NCBI GenBank assembly: GCA_964397045.1
Contig: CAYNHF010000048.1
Coordinates: 1 to 17,307 of the forward strand
Direction: 5' to 3'
Length of the DNA: 17,307 nucleotides
Source: CAYNHF01 sp964397045
GTDB lineage: Bacteria; Actinomycetota; Acidimicrobiia; Spongiisociales; UBA5794
In this document: piece after piece, positions 15,521-17,307 of the stretch
Layout of the letters: each line of letters starts with the position of its first letter
How positions within the stretch are numbered: the first letter of the stretch is position 1
Position numbers and translations under genes: made by a program
Notes under the pieces: model-generated
Told to the model about the DNA's origin: nothing
Seen by the model: only the letters and a program-made list of their open reading frames with translations
The model's database searches: none

Positions 15521-15536
15521 CGGGCCTTCGGGCCTG
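15521..15536. terminator. UUCG-loop hairpin
   Basis: CGGGCC-TTCG-GGCCTG forms a 6-bp stem, with one G-U pair, closed by a UUCG tetraloop. It is 142 bp after the DUF1269 gene and 5 bp before the left tRNA-derived repeat. It could end the DUF1269 transcript. On the other strand it may be the original terminator of the tRNA-Val gene, separated from that tRNA when the island inserted. Confidence 0.4.
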
Positions 15537-15541
15537 TGACA

Positions 15542-15575
15542 AGGGCTTTCAGTTGATGGGCGCTACTGGGATCGA
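15542..15575. repeat. Left attachment-site-like repeat (attL candidate)
   Basis: AGGGCTTTC, GTTG and the 19-nt TGGGCGCTACTGGGATCGA occur in the same order and spacing as at 17153-17186, with two mismatches in 34 nt. The 19-nt part is the last third of the T arm plus the acceptor 3' strand of tRNA-Val (minus strand). The copy loses tRNA similarity right after it. Confidence 0.75.
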
Positions 15576-15811
15576 CCGACGGACTGCGCTGCTAATGGTC
15601 TTCGGCGAATTCGTCCTGTTCACAGTGAGCCTTACCGCAGCGTTCGGTCTCGCTTGATGTGGTCGACCATGGTTGTCGGGCGCTTGCGGACGCCCCAGTA
15701 GCACCTCGCTCAGACCCTGCCGACTGAACCGAACCCGGAGGAACCGCCCCGCATTCAGACACCATACGCGCCGCATCCCAAGCGTCGCCCGGCACCCGCC
15801 CATGTCGGCAT

Positions 15812-15967
15812 TCATGGGTGGTCGCCGCGAGCCGCAACCTCGAAGACGGCGGGAGTGGGTTCAGCTCCTACGGATTGGTTCATGAGGACCCCTCCCGGTG
15901 CATCAACCGAGGCCCGATACCGACTGAGAGTCTCCTTGCTCTCCCAGACCGTCAATATCCGTCGTAG
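15812..15967 (-). pseudogene. Possible C-terminal fragment of a small ABM-like (dimeric alpha/beta barrel) protein
   Basis: A minus-strand frame ending at 15812 contains RRILTVWESKETLSRYRASV, followed by PTPAVFEVAARGDHP before the stop. The VWES-K/R-E-x-x-x-R-(Y/F) strand-helix and FEV end resemble the C-terminal half of small antibiotic-biosynthesis-monooxygenase-like proteins. The matching N-terminal half is absent upstream, where the frame encodes unrelated sequence. This is a resemblance by eye only. Confidence 0.3.
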
Positions 15968-16021
15968 GTCACTTCCGGTTCCTGGACCAGAAAGCTCTCG
16001 CGGATCACCGACAGCGAGCAC

Positions 16022-16330
16022 TCATCCATCCGATACTCGACGCCACCTATCATCAACTCCCCAGTCTGGTTGCATCAGCCCATCGTCACACTTGAGTACA
16101 AGGCCGGCTTGCATGATCGAGACCGAGGACTCGTAGGTCGCCGAACCGTCGAGGGGGTCTTTGTGATATGAGGCGGAGGCAGCCAGCGACGCCAAACGGC
16201 GCGCTTCGGCGTCGCTGCCGCCGAACCCTTTGACCAATGCGCCCGCGACCAAGATTGGCGGGTGGCTTCGGAAGTCGGCCTCCGAGAACCATGTGAGCCA
16301 CCGTTGCGCCGTCGCCGATCTGCGACTCAT
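16022..16330 (-). CDS. Hypothetical protein inside the putative island
   Basis: This 102-codon frame starts at ATG 16330, with GGAG directly next to the start, which is unusually close for a ribosome-binding site. The product has an N-terminal SRRSATAQRWLTWFSEADF and an Ala-rich centre (DAEARRLASLAASASY). It ends with a Trp/Asp-rich segment (PDWGVDDRWRRVSDG). There is no signal peptide or span, and no family is recognised. It overlaps, on the opposite strand, the first 23 codons assigned to the Mrr-type frame. This suggests that the Mrr gene was cut by a junction near here. Confidence 0.35.
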   Translation of the reverse strand: MSRRSATAQRWLTWFSEADFRSHPPILVAGALVKGFGGSDAEARRLASLAASASYHKDPLDGSATYESSVSIMQAGLVLKCDDGLMQPDWGVDDRWRRVSDG

Positions 16331-16921
16331 CTCCGTAGGGCGAACAACCAGGTCAGGGCCGAACGTGCAAAGGCGAAGGAAGAAGCTGCCTCCACCTCAT
16401 CAGGCGATGGTGAAGAGGCCGACGACGAGGCCGCAGCGACCGGGGAGGACCTCGACTGGAAGGATCAGCTGCTCGGCAAAGTCAAGACAATCGACCCGGC
16501 GGCCTTTGAGAGGCTTGCGATGCGCCTGTTGCGAGAGGCTGGATTCCGCAACGTAGAGGTGCTTGGCAAGTCGGGCGACGGCGGAATCGACGGGGTGGGC
16601 GTATACAAAGTCTCCCCTCTCCTCAGCTTTCCGAGCTATTTCCAGTGCAAGCGCTACGCCGGGAGTGTTTCTGCCGGCGCGGTCCGGGACTTCAGGGGTG
16701 CCATGGCTGGTCGCGGAGACAAGGGTTTGGTGATCACCACCGGCACGTTCACGCTGAGCGCCAAAGCTGAAGCGAGTAGAGACGGAGCGCCACCCATCGA
16801 CCTGATCGACGGTAACGACCTCTGCGACCTGTTGAAGCAGTACGGGCTTGGCGTATCGACACGAGTGGTCGAAGAGGTCGTTGTCGATGAGGGCTTCTTT
16901 GACGGTGTTCGAGCCGCCTAG
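16262..16921 (+). CDS. Mrr-type restriction endonuclease, N-terminal domain missing
   Basis: The open frame is 219 codons from GTG 16262, a weak start. A highly charged linker (RAERAKAKEEA, then Glu/Asp/Ala-rich, about 33-64) leads into an Mrr-type catalytic domain: DPAAFERLAMRLLREAGF (78-95), GKSGDGGIDG (102-111), FQCKRY (125-130), GAVRDFRGAMAGRGDKGLVI (138-157) and PPIDLIDGNDLCDLLK. The Asp of GGID and the Q-x-K of QCK are the PD-(D/E)XK-type catalytic residues, so the nuclease core looks intact. Mrr proteins cut modified DNA (type IV restriction). Full-length relatives have an N-terminal winged-helix domain of roughly 130 residues for DNA recognition. Here only about 30 unrelated-looking residues, antisense to another frame, precede the linker. 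I read this as a 5'-truncated gene; a product, if any, might lack specificity. Confidence 0.8.
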   Translation: MASEVGLREPCEPPLRRRRSATHLRRANNQVRAERAKAKEEAASTSSGDGEEADDEAAATGEDLDWKDQLLGKVKTIDPAAFERLAMRLLREAGFRNVEVLGKSGDGGIDGVGVYKVSPLLSFPSYFQCKRYAGSVSAGAVRDFRGAMAGRGDKGLVITTGTFTLSAKAEASRDGAPPIDLIDGNDLCDLLKQYGLGVSTRVVEEVVVDEGFFDGVRAA

Positions 16922-17010
16922 GCCCCGTTCGACGCTGAGAAATCGGTCCGCCCTCTTCTTTGCGCTCACACCGTTCGTGTAGGTGTTCTCGTGTTTTCGG
17001 GGCAGCATCC

Positions 17011-17051
17011 GTGTCACCACAGAGCCGGGTGTCCACAGAGTGTCCACATGA
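17011..17051. repeat. Three short direct repeats (GTGTCCACAGA-like)
   Basis: GTGTCACCACAGA at 17011, GTGTCCACAGA at 17029 and GTGTCCACATGA at 17040 are three near-identical direct copies. They lie 100-140 bp inside the right tRNA-derived repeat. Spacing and position resemble arm-type integrase-binding sites flanking a tyrosine-recombinase attachment core. That interpretation is inference. Confidence 0.4.
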
Positions 17052-17152
17052 CAGGCGAAAACAGACGTAGACCGACGAAGCTCGACGCATCAGCGCCGGC
17101 GGGTCGTGAATGCCGAAATCCCTTGTCACGTATGGCTTTTCGGCCGGTGATG

Positions 17153-17186
17153 AGGGCTTTCTGTTGGTGGGCGCTACTGGGATCGA
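17153..17186. repeat. Right attachment-site-like repeat overlapping tRNA-Val 3' end
   Basis: This is the partner of 15542-15575. It covers the tRNA acceptor 3' strand, the CCA end and 12 bp of 3' flank (AGGGCTTTC plus three bases). Because the flank also repeats, the duplicated core extends beyond the tRNA, as in many integrase attachment sites. Confidence 0.75.
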
Positions 17187-17239
17187 ACCAGTGACCTCTG
17201 CCGTGTGAAGGCAGCGCTCTCCCGCTGAGCTAAGCGCCC
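17165..17239 (-). tRNA. tRNA-Val (anticodon CAC)
   Basis: The minus strand folds into a complete 75-nt cloverleaf. The acceptor stem is GGGCGCT/AGCGCCC, the D arm GCTC/GAGC and the anticodon arm CTGCC-TTCACAC-GGCAG with anticodon CAC. A 5-nt variable loop, T arm ACTGG-TTCGATC-CCAGT, discriminator A and encoded CCA (17167-17165) follow. All stems pair fully. It reads GUG valine codons. Its 3' end is the apparent insertion target of the island. Confidence 0.97.
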
Positions 17240-17248
17240 GAAGACGGC

Positions 17249-17279
17249 ATTGTAGATGGGCGGGGGTCGACCAGGTCAG
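17249..17279 (-). promoter_or_regulatory. Candidate promoter of tRNA-Val
   Basis: On the minus strand TACAAT (17254-17249) is a good -10 box 9 nt before the tRNA 5' end at 17239. CTGACC (17279-17274) is a fair -35 at 19 nt, slightly long; TGACCT read one base later gives 18 nt. Confidence 0.55.
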
Positions 17280-17307
17280 CCGGTGCCGCTGCCCTGCGCG
17301 CACGACT

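Larger units (their letters stand above)
15542..17186. mobile_element. Putative reduced genomic island inserted at tRNA-Val
   Basis: A 34-nt direct repeat bounds this segment: 15542-15575 and 17153-17186, offset 1611 bp. The right copy overlaps the 3' end of the intact tRNA-Val gene and the left copy carries only that 3' end. This is the expected geometry of integrase-mediated insertion into a tRNA 3' end. Inside lie an N-terminally truncated Mrr-type nuclease, an unrecognised small frame (16022-16330), a possible monooxygenase-like fragment (15812-15967) and three short direct repeats (17011-17051). Between 15576 and 15811 I see no gene, and 16922-17152 holds only the short repeats. No integrase or transposase remains, so the element is probably a remnant. 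Confidence 0.6.

Noticed and set aside
15549..15815. Integrase or its C-terminus in the minus-strand frame ending in the tRNA-derived repeat
   Set aside because: No R-H-x-x-R or Tyr motif is present, and the last residues are just translated tRNA sequence.
17011..17051. CRISPR-like array
   Set aside because: Only three copies of about 11 nt with unequal and nearly absent spacers.

Overview
The window is high-GC DNA with strong Shine-Dalgarno sites, frequent GTG/TTG starts, an F420-dependent nitroreductase-type gene and DUF11-type secreted proteins ending in a GPG-x-C module. This fits an Actinomycetota genome, possibly a less-studied class such as Acidimicrobiia. The lineage is inference; no rRNA is present.

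Left part (1-6776): a carbohydrate uptake and phosphorolysis locus. On the minus strand a lipoprotein solute-binding protein is followed by a MalF-like and a MalG-like ABC permease, the last cut by the window edge. A strong stem-loop separates the binding-protein gene from the permeases. On the plus strand, divergently, lie a GH13_18 (sucrose-phosphorylase-like) glycoside phosphorylase and a regulator that joins a GntR winged helix to a complete type 2 solute-binding domain. The regulator's sensor domain shares local sequence with the locus's own binding protein. A palindrome over the likely promoter of the transporter operon is a good operator candidate. No ATPase gene is seen. The likely cycle is: bind and import a glucoside, cleave it with phosphate in the cytosol, and sense it with a cytosolic copy of the same fold.

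Middle (6842-12051): a hotdog-fold thioesterase-like gene, an uncharacterised protein with a possible PD-(D/E)XK nuclease signature, a large secreted DUF11-type surface protein on the minus strand, and a TIR-transmembrane-extracytoplasmic protein.

Right-middle (12104-15379): a CHAD-domain protein and, upstream of it, a Ddn/PF04075-type gene broken by a 2-nt frameshift. Next come a two-helix membrane protein gene broken by two 1-nt frameshifts, a small CxxC protein, and a DUF1269 protein ending in a Ser-Asp repeat. Three frameshifts within about 400 bp suggest either local decay or assembly error.

Right end (15542-17239): an intact tRNA-Val(CAC) on the minus strand. The 3' end of this tRNA plus its flank is duplicated 1611 bp away as a 34-nt direct repeat with two mismatches, the mark of tRNA-targeted integration. 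Between the repeats lie an Mrr-type restriction endonuclease lacking its N-terminal domain, an unrecognised small ORF, gene fragments and three short direct repeats, but no integrase. It looks like a reduced or decayed genomic island.

No CRISPR array, rRNA or transposase was seen.
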